Shown here: piece by piece, positions 53,596 to 63,226 of the stretch
Position numbering within the stretch: the stretch's first letter is position 1
Layout of the letters: each line of letters begins with the position of its first letter
Source of the DNA: an uncultured Ruminococcus sp.
Lineage (GTDB): Bacteria > Bacillota > Clostridia > Oscillospirales > Acutalibacteraceae
Assembly: GCA_902778175.1 (NCBI GenBank)
Contig: CACYWT010000008.1
Location: 16,624-80,623 of the forward strand
DNA length: 64,000 bases
Direction: 5' to 3'
Position numbers and translations under genes: made by a program
The notes under the pieces: model-generated
The model's database searches: none
The model's input: the letters and a program-made list of their open reading frames with translations, nothing else
What the model was told of the DNA's origin: nothing

Positions 53596-54315
53596 ATGGA
53601 ACAGAAATCAATTCATTCGGGTCACAGAAAGAGAATAAAGGAACGCTACCTTTCCTCGGGATTTGATGATTTCAGTATTCATGAAGTTCTTGAAATGATA
53701 CTGTTCTATGGTATCCCGAGAAAAGATACAAACGAACTTGCTCACAGGCTCATTGACCATTATGGTTCGATCTCCGCAGTAATGGACGCATCGGTAGAAG
53801 ACCTTATCGAAAACGGCGTTACCGAAAATGCCGCTGTATTGCTGAATCTGATACCGCTTCTCGGAAGAGAATACGTCGGAGATAAAACTATAGACAATGA
53901 CAGGCTTTATAATAACCGCATATTGAAAAAAAAGATCAGATCCGCACTGACAGGACAATGCAGCGACAATACACTTGTTATCCTTTATGATACAAGAGGA
54001 TTTGAGCTTTTCTTCGGATTCTTTGACAGAGAATATCCTTTCGGTTCCAACGAATTAATCAGTAAAATTACAGAGCTTTCTATGAAATACCATGCCTTGT
54101 CTGCTATTATTGCACAAATAAAGGATAACGGTATCGCCTACCCGTCAAAAGAAGATATTGACTCGATCGTGAGGATCATAACAATACTCACAAGAGTAGG
54201 CGTAAAACTGACGGATTTTTTTATTTTTGCTGACAGAAATCTTTATTCTATGTCACAAGATAAGGATTATATTGATCTGCTCGGTCAGCCCAGAACCATA
54301 TACAGAAAAATATAA
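53596..54315 (+). CDS. RadC-like protein that has lost its metal-binding motif
   Basis: A 239-residue RadC-family protein, first of a tandem pair. Its helix-hairpin-helix region (about 5-90) is like the next gene: TENAAVLLNLIPLLG here, TENAAVLIKMVPQVS there. In the JAB/MPN domain the metal-binding AHNHPSG is replaced, position for position, by AQIKDNG (173-179). The flanking GIAYPS and D187 remain. Other parts of the sheet are also altered (FELFFGFFDREYPFG). It is therefore an inactive fold with an intact frame. AAAGGAG lies five bases before the ATG. It ends 11 bases before the motif-intact RadC. A partner or regulator of that protein is inference; RadC itself has no settled function. Confidence 0.85.
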   Translation: MEQKSIHSGHRKRIKERYLSSGFDDFSIHEVLEMILFYGIPRKDTNELAHRLIDHYGSISAVMDASVEDLIENGVTENAAVLLNLIPLLGREYVGDKTIDNDRLYNNRILKKKIRSALTGQCSDNTLVILYDTRGFELFFGFFDREYPFGSNELISKITELSMKYHALSAIIAQIKDNGIAYPSKEDIDSIVRIITILTRVGVKLTDFFIFADRNLYSMSQDKDYIDLLGQPRTIYRKI

Positions 54316-54326
54316 GGGTGTCTATT

Positions 54327-55022
54327 ATGGATGATCTGAAAGATTTCAAGAAAAAACAGGAAAATTTCCGCAAGCGCTTCTATGCCTCCGGTATTCAGAA
54401 CTTTACTCCTCAGGAAAAGCTTGAATTCCTGATGCTTTACGGTATGCCTCATAAAAACGGCTCGGATATTGCCGAAAAACTTATCAGTATATGCGGATCA
54501 CTTTCTTCCGTGATGGACGCGCCATATGATCTACTGACAGAACACGGTATTACCGAAAATGCCGCCGTACTGATAAAAATGGTTCCGCAGGTAAGCCGTA
54601 TATATCTTGATGATAAACACAAAATTGATGATAAAACCGGCAAAAGAGTTTCTCTTGAATATAAAATGGTCACCGGATTTATCGGCGCAGAAGGCGAACA
54701 GGTCGAGCTTGCTCTGCTTGATAAAAAAGGTAAAGAGCTTTATCTCGGCGTCGTGAACAAAGGCTCAATCACTGCCTCGGAAATAAATCTCCGCACTATT
54801 GCAGAGCTTGCTATTCATTACCGCGCCAGTATTGCTTATATAGCTCATAATCACCCCAGCGGAATAGCGTATCCTTCGAGCAAGGATATCGAAGCAACTA
54901 TCAGACTTCGTGACACACTCTCGGCTGTAAACGTCCGTCTTTGCGATCATTATATCGTTGCTAATTCCGAAAGCTTTTCCATGGCAAATAATGATGAATT
55001 TTTTGATATTTTTTTACATTGA
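54327..55022 (+). CDS. radC: RadC family protein (JAB/MPN domain)
   Basis: A 231-residue protein. A helix-hairpin-helix region (about 20-90) is followed by the JAB domain with LALLDKKGKELYLG and GSITASEINLRT, and the metal site AHNHPSGIAYPSSKD has H174, H176 and D187. RadC-type proteins are widespread, and the old link to DNA repair is doubtful. I chose the ATG at 54327 with AAGGGTG six bases upstream over a GTG at 54318 that overlaps that site. It is transcribed behind its inactive paralogue and ends at a good terminator. Confidence 0.9.
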   Translation: MDDLKDFKKKQENFRKRFYASGIQNFTPQEKLEFLMLYGMPHKNGSDIAEKLISICGSLSSVMDAPYDLLTEHGITENAAVLIKMVPQVSRIYLDDKHKIDDKTGKRVSLEYKMVTGFIGAEGEQVELALLDKKGKELYLGVVNKGSITASEINLRTIAELAIHYRASIAYIAHNHPSGIAYPSSKDIEATIRLRDTLSAVNVRLCDHYIVANSESFSMANNDEFFDIFLH

Positions 55023-55036
55023 TTTTAGTTTTTAAG

Positions 55037-55066
55037 GGAATGTTCATAACCGACATTCCTTTTTTC
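55037..55066 (+). terminator. Terminator of the radC pair
   Basis: GGAATGT/ACATTCC with a nine-base loop, then six T residues. Confidence 0.85.
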
Positions 55067-55075
55067 TTTATGCCG

Positions 55076-55128
55076 ACATCGTACAAAGAACGCCTTACGG
55101 TCCGGCGGCGCATCTGCGGTACTGTCTT
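55076..55128. repeat. Dispersed-repeat-like element, copy A
   Basis: ACAAAGAACGCCTTACGG, then GCGCATCTGCGG, closing with the inverted TCTTTGT. The ACAAAGA(A/C)CGCCTTACGG core and the CATCTG that follows recur at 63914-63950. Ends are inverted repeats, so it resembles a small palindromic element in the 229-base gap before the V-ATPase operon. Confidence 0.5.
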
Positions 55129-55187
55129 TGTTCGGTATTGTCTTAATTGATATTACGCAATTATAACCGTTACAAGAATTAAAAAGC

Positions 55188-55216
55188 TTGATTTTTTGTC
55201 GGAATTATGGTTTAAT
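55188..55216 (+). promoter_or_regulatory. Promoter of the V-ATPase operon
   Basis: TTGATT (55188-55193), 17 bases, then TTTAAT (55211-55216), about 35 bases before the first gene. Confidence 0.65.
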
Positions 55217-55251
55217 AGAATAAGACTGTATATTGTAAAGGAGGCTTGTAA

Positions 55252-55563
55252 ATGGCGAGCGAGATGATACAAAGTATCCTCAAAACTGAGGAGGACTGTA
55301 AGACCAGAGAAGCTGAAGCCCGTAAAAAGGCTGAGGCAAGGAAACAGCAGGCTAAAGACGATGCTGCGGCTTTAATCAGCGAAGCTCATAAGCAGGTTGA
55401 TTCCATGGTCAATAACGATGCTGCAGCGATTGCCTCAAGCGCACAGCGCAGACTCGATAAACAAAAACAGAAATTCTCCGGTGAATGTAAAGCCCTGTCT
55501 GATAAAGCAGCAAAAAACATCGGCAAAGTTACTGAACAGGTTATTGCAGCGCTGACAGAATAA
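55252..55563 (+). CDS. V-type ATPase stalk subunit H/G (NtpF-like)
   Basis: A 103-residue protein that is almost wholly charged helix, with EARKKAEARKQQAKDDAAALISEAHKQV, here AEARKKAEARKQQ. It fits the peripheral-stalk coiled-coil subunit that pairs with subunit E. Its place before subunit I is the same as ntpF in Enterococcus hirae. AAAGGAGG lies eight bases before the ATG. Low-complexity helix gives little family signal, so the call leans on position. Confidence 0.85.
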   Translation: MASEMIQSILKTEEDCKTREAEARKKAEARKQQAKDDAAALISEAHKQVDSMVNNDAAAIASSAQRRLDKQKQKFSGECKALSDKAAKNIGKVTEQVIAALTE

Positions 55564-55598
55564 CAGTTTTTTTATTTCAAAAAGTGTGGTGATGAATT

Positions 55599-57590
55599 TT
55601 GGCTAAGCTGAAAATGAAGGCCGTTCGTATTATCGCTTTGAAAAAGAACAGAAAACGGCTGCTTGAGCATTTGCAGGACAGTTCTCTGATCCATGTCAGG
55701 CATACGGACGAATGCGAAAGCGGATTTGAAAGAACGGATACCTCCGCTCAGCTCCAGCAGTTTGAAAGAAATGCCGCTCTGACTGCACAGGCACTGAAAA
55801 TACTTGACGGTGTGGCTCCCGAAAAAAAGGGTCTGCTTTCTTCCTTTAAAGGAAGACGTGAGGTCGAACCCGAGGAAATCGGTAAGCTTGCCGCTCAGTC
55901 GGTAAAAGTCATCGGTATCTGTAATAAGATCTGCGATCTTGATAAACAGGCTGCTGATTATGCTGCTGAAAGGATCAGGCTGCGTACAGCTATGGCTCAG
56001 CTTGAACCATGGAAAGATCTCGATATCCCGATGAATACTCCTGATACAGCGCATACCGCTGTATTTATAGGAAGTTTCCCCAAGCTTGTCGATAACCGTA
56101 TTCTTTCCGAAACTCTTGCGCAGGAAGCTCCCGATCTTATTTTCGATTATGAGATCATTTATTCTTCCTCCGCCGTAAGCTGTGCAGTTATAATAACTCC
56201 CAAGCGGCAAAAAGAACTTGCAGATAATGCTCTGCGGACTATGGGGTTCAGCAAACCCCTTAATCCTACTTCGCGTACCCCTTCGGTCAAATCCGGCAGA
56301 CTCAAGGAAAAATATGATGATATGCTGGATAAGATCGAAAAGGCTAAAGAACAGATCAGTACCTATGCCAAATACAGGGAACTGATCTCCGATATGCAGG
56401 ACTATTTTATCCTGAGATCGGAAAAGTATAAGGTAATAGCTGAACTTGATCAGACTAATCATGTGTTCATACTCAATGGTTTTATACCGGAGGTCGATAT
56501 GAACAAGCTTGAGGAGATCTGTACAAGGGCTGCTCCGGAATGTGTGCTCGAATTTGAGGAAGCCGGAGATGAAGCTCCCGTAAAGCTTAAAAACAACGCT
56601 TTTGCGGAGCCGGCTGAAAGCATCGTAACGATGTACTCTCCCCCGTCCCATAAGGACGTTGACCCAACACCGGTCATGGCTTTCTTCTTCTATTTCTTCT
56701 TCGGAATGATGTTTTCTGACGCAGGCTACGGCGTGCTGATGATAATCGCGACAACGATCGCTCTGAAAGTATTCAGGCCCGATAAGAAAATGCGCAATAA
56801 CCTGAAACTCTTCCAATACTGCGGCGTTTCGACCGTAATATGGGGACTGATATTCGGAAGCATCTTCGGAGATGCTCCGGCTGTGGTATATAAGCTCTTC
56901 ACCGGCAATGAGATCACTATGCAGCAGCTTCTGCCGTGGCCGATACTTGATACCCAGAAGGACGCGCTGACAATAATGATCCTCTCTATAGGACTCGGAC
57001 TTGTCCATGTCCTCGTAGGTATGGGATGCAAATTCTATGTCTGCCTTAAAGAAAAGGATTATGCGGCAGCATTTTTCGATACGGGATTATGGATGACTAT
57101 GCTCGTGGGTTTTGCAATTCTTGCGGCCGGTATCGCTGTTGGTCAGACACTTATCTATATCGGCGCAGGTATAGCGATCGCTTCTGCTGCAGGACTTATC
57201 CTGACGCAGGGACGCGGAAAGAAAAACATTTTTGCAAGGCTCATCGGCGGTGTAGCTTCACTGTATGATATCACAAGCTATATCAGCGATCTTCTGAGCT
57301 ATTCCAGACTGCTCGCCCTCGGTCTTACCACGGGCGTTATGGCTCAGGTATTCAATATGCTTTCCACTCTTATGGGCACGAATGTATTCGGCATAATTTT
57401 CATGATCGTGATCTTCCTTGTAGGTCACGCTATCACTATAGGTCTGAATGCTCTCGGCTCCTATGTGCATACAATGCGTTTGCAGTATGTGGAAATGTTC
57501 AGCAAATTCTATGAGGGCGGCGGAAAAGCTTTTGAGCCTTTCTCCCTCAAAACTAAAAATTTTAAAATCAAAAACAGTAATGATGATTGA
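55599..57590 (+). CDS. ntpI: V-type ATPase subunit I
   Basis: A 663-residue membrane subunit that links the peripheral stalk to the rotor and forms the ion half-channels. The soluble N-terminal half (about 1-350) starts AKLKMKAVRIIALKKNRKRLLEHLQ, shown here as KLKMKAVRIIALKK. About seven hydrophobic segments follow from PVMAFFFYFFFGMMFSDAGYG (read as AFFFYFFFGMMFSDAGYG) near residue 370. SYISDLLSYSRLLALGLTTG carries the essential arginine of the channel. TTG is the start codon: GGTGAT lies five bases upstream and no better ATG exists before the conserved part. Confidence 0.95.
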   Translation: MAKLKMKAVRIIALKKNRKRLLEHLQDSSLIHVRHTDECESGFERTDTSAQLQQFERNAALTAQALKILDGVAPEKKGLLSSFKGRREVEPEEIGKLAAQSVKVIGICNKICDLDKQAADYAAERIRLRTAMAQLEPWKDLDIPMNTPDTAHTAVFIGSFPKLVDNRILSETLAQEAPDLIFDYEIIYSSSAVSCAVIITPKRQKELADNALRTMGFSKPLNPTSRTPSVKSGRLKEKYDDMLDKIEKAKEQISTYAKYRELISDMQDYFILRSEKYKVIAELDQTNHVFILNGFIPEVDMNKLEEICTRAAPECVLEFEEAGDEAPVKLKNNAFAEPAESIVTMYSPPSHKDVDPTPVMAFFFYFFFGMMFSDAGYGVLMIIATTIALKVFRPDKKMRNNLKLFQYCGVSTVIWGLIFGSIFGDAPAVVYKLFTGNEITMQQLLPWPILDTQKDALTIMILSIGLGLVHVLVGMGCKFYVCLKEKDYAAAFFDTGLWMTMLVGFAILAAGIAVGQTLIYIGAGIAIASAAGLILTQGRGKKNIFARLIGGVASLYDITSYISDLLSYSRLLALGLTTGVMAQVFNMLSTLMGTNVFGIIFMIVIFLVGHAITIGLNALGSYVHTMRLQYVEMFSKFYEGGGKAFEPFSLKTKNFKIKNSNDD

Positions 57591-57607
57591 TTCGGAGGTA
57601 AATTATT

Positions 57608-58081
57608 ATGAATGGTATGCTTTTTGCAATTTTAGCAGCAACTCTCGCAACGGTACTCGCCGGCATCGGCTCGGCTAAGGGTGTAGGCGCAGCCGCTCAG
57701 ACGGCTATGGGCGTTCTCTCTGAGGACTCCTCTATGTTCGGTAAAATGCTCGTACTTACACTTCTCCCCGGCACACAGGGTCTGTACGGCTTTATCGTAG
57801 GCTTTATTATCATGATAAGCTGCGGTATCCTCGGCGGCGACGCTCCCTCAATGGCTCAGGGTCTTTCCTATCTCGCAGCATCACTTGCTATCGGTATCGG
57901 CGGCATGATCTCCGGTTTCGCTCAGGGAAGAGCTGCTGTAGCAGGTATCTCCATGTGCGCTAAGGATGAAAAGAATTTCTCAAAGGCAATGGTTTCCATT
58001 ACCCTCGTTGAGATCTATGCACTTCTTGCCTTTATCGTATCTCTTCTTATGGTTATCTCTATCCCCGGCATTAAAATGTGA
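57608..58081 (+). CDS. ntpK: V-type ATPase rotor subunit K with sodium-binding signature
   Basis: A 157-residue proteolipid of two duplicated helical hairpins that make the rotor ring. The ion site residues of the E. hirae sodium ring are matched by L53, T56 and Q57 in LPGTQGLYG, Q106 in GFAQGRAAVAG, and the carboxylate E135 in LVEIYALLAF. The first hairpin lacks a carboxylate, as in K-type rings. Sodium coupling is inference from these residues. GGAGGT lies about eight bases before the ATG. Codon use is strongly biased, consistent with a high-copy subunit. Confidence 0.95.
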   Translation: MNGMLFAILAATLATVLAGIGSAKGVGAAAQTAMGVLSEDSSMFGKMLVLTLLPGTQGLYGFIVGFIIMISCGILGGDAPSMAQGLSYLAASLAIGIGGMISGFAQGRAAVAGISMCAKDEKNFSKAMVSITLVEIYALLAFIVSLLMVISIPGIKM

Positions 58082-58132
58082 TCGGGTCTGATAAAGCATC
58101 AGAAGTGAATACTCTGTAAAGGTGGGCAGCAT

Positions 58133-58717
58133 ATGAGCAGCGCAGATAAAATTACAGCAAGCATCAGACAGGAAAGCGACGAGCGTATCGCAGCTATTAA
58201 TGCCGATGCTGAAAAAACTTATAATGAAACGATCGAAGCAGCCAAAAAAAAGGCTCAGGATATTCGTCATGCCGGCGAACATAAGATAGAACTTCAATCG
58301 GAAAAGCTTCTCGCCTCCTACAAAAGCAGAGAGGAGCTTGAAAGACGCAACCTTATCCTTAAAACAAAAAGAGATGAGATTGCAAAGGCTGTGGAGCATA
58401 TCTACAAACATATGCTTTCACTTGATGACAAAAAATACTTTGATCTCGTGCTGAAGCTCGCCGGTACTCTCGGCGGCGGATGCGGAACGGTATATTTCAA
58501 TTCCCGCGATCTTAAAAGACTTCCCTCAAATATCAAGGAAAGTTTCAGTCAGAAAAAGCTTGACGTTAAGATCTCTGAAACAGCAGACGATTACATTGAC
58601 AGCGGTTTCATTCTCAAAAACGGCGATATCGAAGAAAATATGAGCTTTTCTTCCGTTCTTGCCGAAAAGCGGGAGCTTATAGAAGATATTATCGGCAGAG
58701 AGCTTTTCAGAGATTAA
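58133..58717 (+). CDS. ntpE: V-type ATPase subunit E
   Basis: A 194-residue peripheral stalk subunit. A long N-terminal helix (about 1-100) has ADKITASIRQESDERIAAINADAEK, shown as DKITASIRQESDERIA, and a globular C-terminal domain includes DSGFILKNGDIEENMSFSS. It pairs with the H/G coiled-coil subunit. AAAGGTGGG precedes the ATG. It follows K by 51 bases and C by 12. Confidence 0.92.
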   Translation: MSSADKITASIRQESDERIAAINADAEKTYNETIEAAKKKAQDIRHAGEHKIELQSEKLLASYKSREELERRNLILKTKRDEIAKAVEHIYKHMLSLDDKKYFDLVLKLAGTLGGGCGTVYFNSRDLKRLPSNIKESFSQKKLDVKISETADDYIDSGFILKNGDIEENMSFSSVLAEKRELIEDIIGRELFRD

Positions 58718-58729
58718 GGGGGAATTTAT

Positions 58730-59701
58730 ATGGCATTATCCTATGAATTTTCTATCGGCTCTGTCAGAGCAAAGGAAACCTCTCTTCTGAAAAAAAGCGA
58801 TATTGAGCAGATGATCAACCTCAGGAATGAGGATGAGCTTATACGCTTTCTTAAAGACAAGAATTTCGGAGACGGCAAAGATACAGATGAGATCATCTCC
58901 GACAATACAAAGAAAATGTGGGATTTTATCCATAGCGTTTCTCCCGATACGGATATATTTGAACCTTTTTATCTTCAGAACGATATCCATAACCTGAAAA
59001 CCGTTCTTAAAGGTATACTGTCCGATACGGATTACCGCTCGCTGATACTTTCTCCATGGACTATTGATCCCGTCGTCATGCGCAAGGCAGTTGAAAATAA
59101 CCGCTTTGACAGCCTGCCTGAGTGGCTCGTCGAACCTGCCGAAAAGGCTTACCGCCTTCTTACCCGTACAGGTGACGCAAGACTGAGCGACGCGGTTATT
59201 GATAATGCGGCTCTTACTAAAATGCTCGATGCAGGAAATACATCACGTTCACAGTTCCTCGGAGATTATTTCAGATTGTATGTATTCTATGCAAATGTCA
59301 AAACCGCGATCAGAGCTGCAAGAATACGGTCTTCACAGAATTACCTCGAAACCGCTTTATGCGAGTGTGATGGTTTCGATAAGGAAACTGTCATAAAGAA
59401 GGCTTTATCCTCAAAGGATACTCTGCTGAAATATCTTTCATCTATCAGCGCTTACGGATGCAAGGAAGCAATGGAGCATTTTGAAAAGGATCCATGCGAA
59501 TTTGAAAGATTCGTTGAGAACAAGCTTATTGCTCTCGCAAAAAAAGAATGCAGGATCTCCTGCAAGGGTCCGGAGGCCCTGTTCGGTTATTATCTCGGCT
59601 GTCAGGCTCAGTGCCAGGCGGTACACATTATCGCAAGCGGTATCGTGACACAGACCTCTCCCGATAAAATAAGAGAAAGGCTGCGTGAAACGTATGGTTA
59701 A
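58730..59701 (+). CDS. ntpC: V-type ATPase subunit C
   Basis: A 323-residue soluble subunit that seats the central stalk on the rotor ring. It is mostly helical, with YEFSIGSVRAKETSLLKKSDIEQM near the start, DIHNLKTVLKG near residue 86, and a C-terminal YYLGCQAQCQAVHIIASG. These fit the three-fold repeat of the C/d family. AGGGGGAA lies five bases before the ATG. Its last eight bases overlap the predicted start of subunit F. Confidence 0.93.
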   Translation: MALSYEFSIGSVRAKETSLLKKSDIEQMINLRNEDELIRFLKDKNFGDGKDTDEIISDNTKKMWDFIHSVSPDTDIFEPFYLQNDIHNLKTVLKGILSDTDYRSLILSPWTIDPVVMRKAVENNRFDSLPEWLVEPAEKAYRLLTRTGDARLSDAVIDNAALTKMLDAGNTSRSQFLGDYFRLYVFYANVKTAIRAARIRSSQNYLETALCECDGFDKETVIKKALSSKDTLLKYLSSISAYGCKEAMEHFEKDPCEFERFVENKLIALAKKECRISCKGPEALFGYYLGCQAQCQAVHIIASGIVTQTSPDKIRERLRETYG

Positions 59702-60017
59702 AAATATCGGCGTTATCGGAGACAGCGAAAGCATAAAGGGCTTCGGCGCACTCGGCATTGAAGCTATTGTCTGCAATGAACCTGAAAATGCCGGAAGTAC
59801 GCTCAAAGCTGTTGTCGAACAGGAAAGCTATGCTGTTATCCTGATGACAGAAGAAATGTTTACGGCAGCTGAAAAAGAGCTGCATAAAATTGCCGAAGAA
59901 CCTGTTCCTGCCGTTATCCCGATACCCGGGGCAAGAGCAAATAACGGCGCAGGAATGAAAAGGCTTTCAGCCTTCGTTGAACAGGCAGTCGGTTCGGATA
60001 TATTATTCAAGGAGTAA
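59694..60017 (+). CDS. ntpG: V-type ATPase subunit F
   Basis: A 107-residue central-stalk subunit. IGVIGDSESIKGFGALGIEAI and YAVILMTEEMFTAAE are typical of the Rossmann-like F subunit. The start is uncertain: I give the ATG at 59694; a GTG at 59685 is closer to the only AAAGG. Both overlap the end of subunit C, so translation is likely coupled. It is followed by a 56-base gap to subunit A. E. hirae calls this subunit NtpG. Confidence 0.9.
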   Translation: MVKNIGVIGDSESIKGFGALGIEAIVCNEPENAGSTLKAVVEQESYAVILMTEEMFTAAEKELHKIAEEPVPAVIPIPGARANNGAGMKRLSAFVEQAVGSDILFKE

Positions 60018-60073
60018 TTTCTGATGCCGCTGATATCGGCGGCAATGCTTACTCCCACAAAGAGGTGTGAATT

Positions 60074-61840
60074 TTGACAAACGGAATTATTACTAAGGTT
60101 GCGGGTCCTCTGGTCATAGCTGAGGGCATGAGAGATGCAAATATGTTCGACGTTGTCCGTGTCAGCAGTCACAGACTGATCGGAGAAATAATCGAAATGC
60201 ACGGCGACAGGGCAAGTATCCAGGTTTATGAGGAAACCTCGGGTCTTGGCCCCGGCGAGGCTGTCGAATCAACAGGCGCTCCCCTCTCGGTCGAGCTTGG
60301 TCCGGGACTTATCGGCGCAATCTATGACGGTATTCAGCGTCCGCTGAACGAGATCATGAAGATCGCCGGAAATAATCTTGAAAGAGGTGTGGAGGTCCCC
60401 TCCCTCGATCATAAGAAAAAATGGCATTTTATCCCTGCAGTAAAAAAAGGCGATAAGGTAACTGCCGGCGATACGATCGGTACTGTTCAGGAAACTCATG
60501 CGGTCGTTCACAAGATCCTTGTACCCGATAAGATGTCAGGTACAATAAAGGAAATCAAGGAAGGCGATTTCAATATTGATGAAACTGTCGCTGTACTTGA
60601 TAATAACGGCAAGAGCGAAAATCTCCGCATGGCTACAAAATGGCCTGTCCGTATCGGCAGACCCTATAAGAAAAAACTCTCTCCGGATATTCTTCTGACT
60701 ACCGGACAGAGAACTATTGATACTCTCTTCCCGATCGCAAAGGGCGGCGTTGCTGCGGTTCCGGGTCCTTTCGGTTCCGGCAAGACAGTCGTTCAGCATC
60801 AGCTTGCAAAATGGGCTGCCGCTGATATCATAGTTTATATCGGCTGCGGCGAACGCGGCAACGAAATGACCGACGTTCTTAATGAATTTCCTGAACTGCG
60901 CGATCCGCGTACAGGTAACTCACTTATGGAACGTACTGTTCTTATCGCAAATACTTCCGATATGCCTGTTGCTGCCCGTGAGGCTTCGATCTATACAGGT
61001 ATAACCATTGCGGAGTACTTCCGTGATATGGGCTATACAGTTGCTCTTATGGCGGATTCAACTTCACGCTGGGCTGAGGCTCTACGAGAAATGTCAGGCC
61101 GTCTTGAGGAAATGCCCGGTGAGGAAGGTTATCCTGCTTACCTCGGCAGCCGTCTTGCTCAGTTCTATGAGAGAGCAGGCCGTGTTATCGTAAACGGCAG
61201 CAAGGATATCGAGGGCGCGCTCTCAGTTATCGGTGCGGTTTCTCCGCCCGGCGGCGATATTTCCGAGCCGGTTTCACAGGCAACTCTTCGTATCGTAAAG
61301 GTTTTCTGGGGTCTCGACGCCGCTCTTGCATATAAGCGTCATTTCCCTGCTATCAACTGGCTTACAAGTTATTCTCTCTATACGGATCAGCTTGAAAAAT
61401 GGTATGCAGAAAATGCTTCTCCCGATTTTATGGAGCTTCGCGGCAGACTTATGTCACTTCTCCAGGATGAAGCTGAGCTTCAGGAAATCGTAAATCTCGT
61501 TGGTATGGACGCCCTCTCGGCTCCGGACAGACTCAAACTCGAAACTGCGAGAGCTATACGCGAGGACTATCTGCATCAGAATGCTTTTGACGCAACTGAT
61601 ACCTATACCTCGCTTAAAAAACAGGTTCTTATGATGAAGGCTATCCTGCTCTGCTATGATAAATCACTTGAAGCATTGCAGAAGGGCGCTGATATCGAGC
61701 TTCTTGCTTCAATGCAGGTAAGAGAGCGTATCGGTCGTTTTAAATATGAAGAAGAAGAAAAATCCGATCAGGAATTCAATTCCATCAAGGCTATTATCGA
61801 TCAGGAAATAGAAGACGTACTGGAAAGGAGTGAGGACTGA
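60074..61840 (+). CDS. ntpA: V-type ATPase catalytic subunit A
   Basis: A 588-residue catalytic subunit. The P-loop is [14 protein letters not shown] near residue 235, the catalytic glutamate is in [13 protein letters not shown], and [16 protein letters not shown] and [13 protein letters not shown] complete the site. The A-type bulge domain lies near 120-200. The start codon is TTG: AGAGGTG lies six bases upstream, and [17 protein letters not shown] is the normal start. Its stop overlaps the ATG of subunit B by one base. Confidence 0.97.
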   Translation: MTNGIITKVAGPLVIAEGMRDANMFDVVRVSSHRLIGEIIEMHGDRASIQVYEETSGLGPGEAVESTGAPLSVELGPGLIGAIYDGIQRPLNEIMKIAGNNLERGVEVPSLDHKKKWHFIPAVKKGDKVTAGDTIGTVQETHAVVHKILVPDKMSGTIKEIKEGDFNIDETVAVLDNNGKSENLRMATKWPVRIGRPYKKKLSPDILLTTGQRTIDTLFPIAKGGVAAVPGPFGSGKTVVQHQLAKWAAADIIVYIGCGERGNEMTDVLNEFPELRDPRTGNSLMERTVLIANTSDMPVAAREASIYTGITIAEYFRDMGYTVALMADSTSRWAEALREMSGRLEEMPGEEGYPAYLGSRLAQFYERAGRVIVNGSKDIEGALSVIGAVSPPGGDISEPVSQATLRIVKVFWGLDAALAYKRHFPAINWLTSYSLYTDQLEKWYAENASPDFMELRGRLMSLLQDEAELQEIVNLVGMDALSAPDRLKLETARAIREDYLHQNAFDATDTYTSLKKQVLMMKAILLCYDKSLEALQKGADIELLASMQVRERIGRFKYEEEEKSDQEFNSIKAIIDQEIEDVLERSED

Positions 61841-63210
61841 TGCCAAAGGAATATCGTACTATCAGAGAGGTAGCAGGTCCTCTGATGATGGTAAGCGACG
61901 TTGAAGGCGTTACTTACAACGAACTCGGTGAAATCGAACTGCCTAACGGCGAAATGCGCCGCTGTCAGGTTCTTGAGGTTGACGGAACAAATGCTCTTGT
62001 TCAGCTTTTCGACAGCGCAGCAGGTATTAACCTCGCTCAGTCAAAGGTCCGTTTCATAGGCAAATCTATGGAGCTTCCTGTTTCAGGAGATATGCTTTCC
62101 AGAGTTTTCGACGGTCTGGGCAACCCGATTGACGGCGGTCCGGCTATAATTCCGGAAAAAAGACTCGATATAAACGGTACTCCTATGAATCCCGCAGCGC
62201 GTGACTATCCTCAGGAATTCATACAGACCGGCGTATCCGCTATTGACGGACTTAATACCCTCGTAAGAGGTCAGAAACTTCCTATCTTCTCCGCATCGGG
62301 TCTTCCCCATGCTCAGCTTGCTGCTCAGATAGCAAGACAGGCTGCTGTACGCGGTAAAAACGAACAATTCGCCGTTGTATTCGCCGCTATGGGTATTACC
62401 TATGAGGAATCCGATTACTTTGTACAGTCCTTTAAGGAAACAGGCGCTATCGACAGAACGGTAATGTTCGTAAACCTCGCTAACGACCCGGCTATCGAAC
62501 GTATCGCTACTCCTCGAATGGCTCTGACTGCAGCAGAATATCTTGCATTTGATATGGGTATGCACGTTCTTGTCATTATGACCGATATCACAAACTATGC
62601 GGACGCTCTGCGTGAGGTTTCGGCTGCACGAAAGGAAGTCCCCGGACGCCGCGGTTATCCCGGCTATATGTACACAAACCTCGCTACTCTTTATGAAAGA
62701 GCAGGCAGACAGAAGGGTAAGGACGGCTCAATAACTCTGATTCCGATTCTTACCATGCCCGAAGACGACAAAACTCACCCGATCCCTGACCTTACAGGCT
62801 ATATTACAGAGGGTCAGATCATTCTCAGCCGTGAGCTTTACCGTAAGGGCATCACTCCGCCTATCGACGTTCTCCCCTCACTTTCCCGTCTGAAGGACAA
62901 GGGTATCGGCAAAGGTCGTACAAGAGAGGATCATGCCGCTACCATGAACCAGCTTTTCTCCGCTTATGCAAGAGGTAAGGACGCAAGAGAGCTTATGATC
63001 GTTCTTGGCGAAGCTGCTCTTACCGATATCGACAAAAAATATGCCGAATTTGCGGAAGCCTTTGAGAGAGAGTACGTTTCACAGGGTTATACAACTAACA
63101 GAACTATCGAGGAAACACTTGATCTGGGCTGGAAGCTGCTGCATATTCTGCCGAGAAGCGAACTGAAACGAATCAAGGACGATATGCTTGACGAGTACTA
63201 CGGAAAGTGA
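61840..63210 (+). CDS. ntpB: V-type ATPase regulatory subunit B
   Basis: A 456-residue subunit that alternates with A in the head ring. [20 protein letters not shown] opens it, [22 protein letters not shown] stands in for the lost P-loop (read as [16 protein letters not shown]), and [22 protein letters not shown] is diagnostic. The length matches the family. It overlaps subunit A by one base and is 16 bases before subunit D. Confidence 0.97.
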   Translation: MPKEYRTIREVAGPLMMVSDVEGVTYNELGEIELPNGEMRRCQVLEVDGTNALVQLFDSAAGINLAQSKVRFIGKSMELPVSGDMLSRVFDGLGNPIDGGPAIIPEKRLDINGTPMNPAARDYPQEFIQTGVSAIDGLNTLVRGQKLPIFSASGLPHAQLAAQIARQAAVRGKNEQFAVVFAAMGITYEESDYFVQSFKETGAIDRTVMFVNLANDPAIERIATPRMALTAAEYLAFDMGMHVLVIMTDITNYADALREVSAARKEVPGRRGYPGYMYTNLATLYERAGRQKGKDGSITLIPILTMPEDDKTHPIPDLTGYITEGQIILSRELYRKGITPPIDVLPSLSRLKDKGIGKGRTREDHAATMNQLFSAYARGKDARELMIVLGEAALTDIDKKYAEFAEAFEREYVSQGYTTNRTIEETLDLGWKLLHILPRSELKRIKDDMLDEYYGK

Positions 63211-63226
63211 TCCCGGAGGTGTTTGA

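Noticed and set aside
55572..57008. A 478-codon open frame on the minus strand across the V-ATPase subunit I gene
   Set aside because: It lies wholly antisense to a clear subunit I gene, has no family resemblance, and is explained by codon bias of the real gene.
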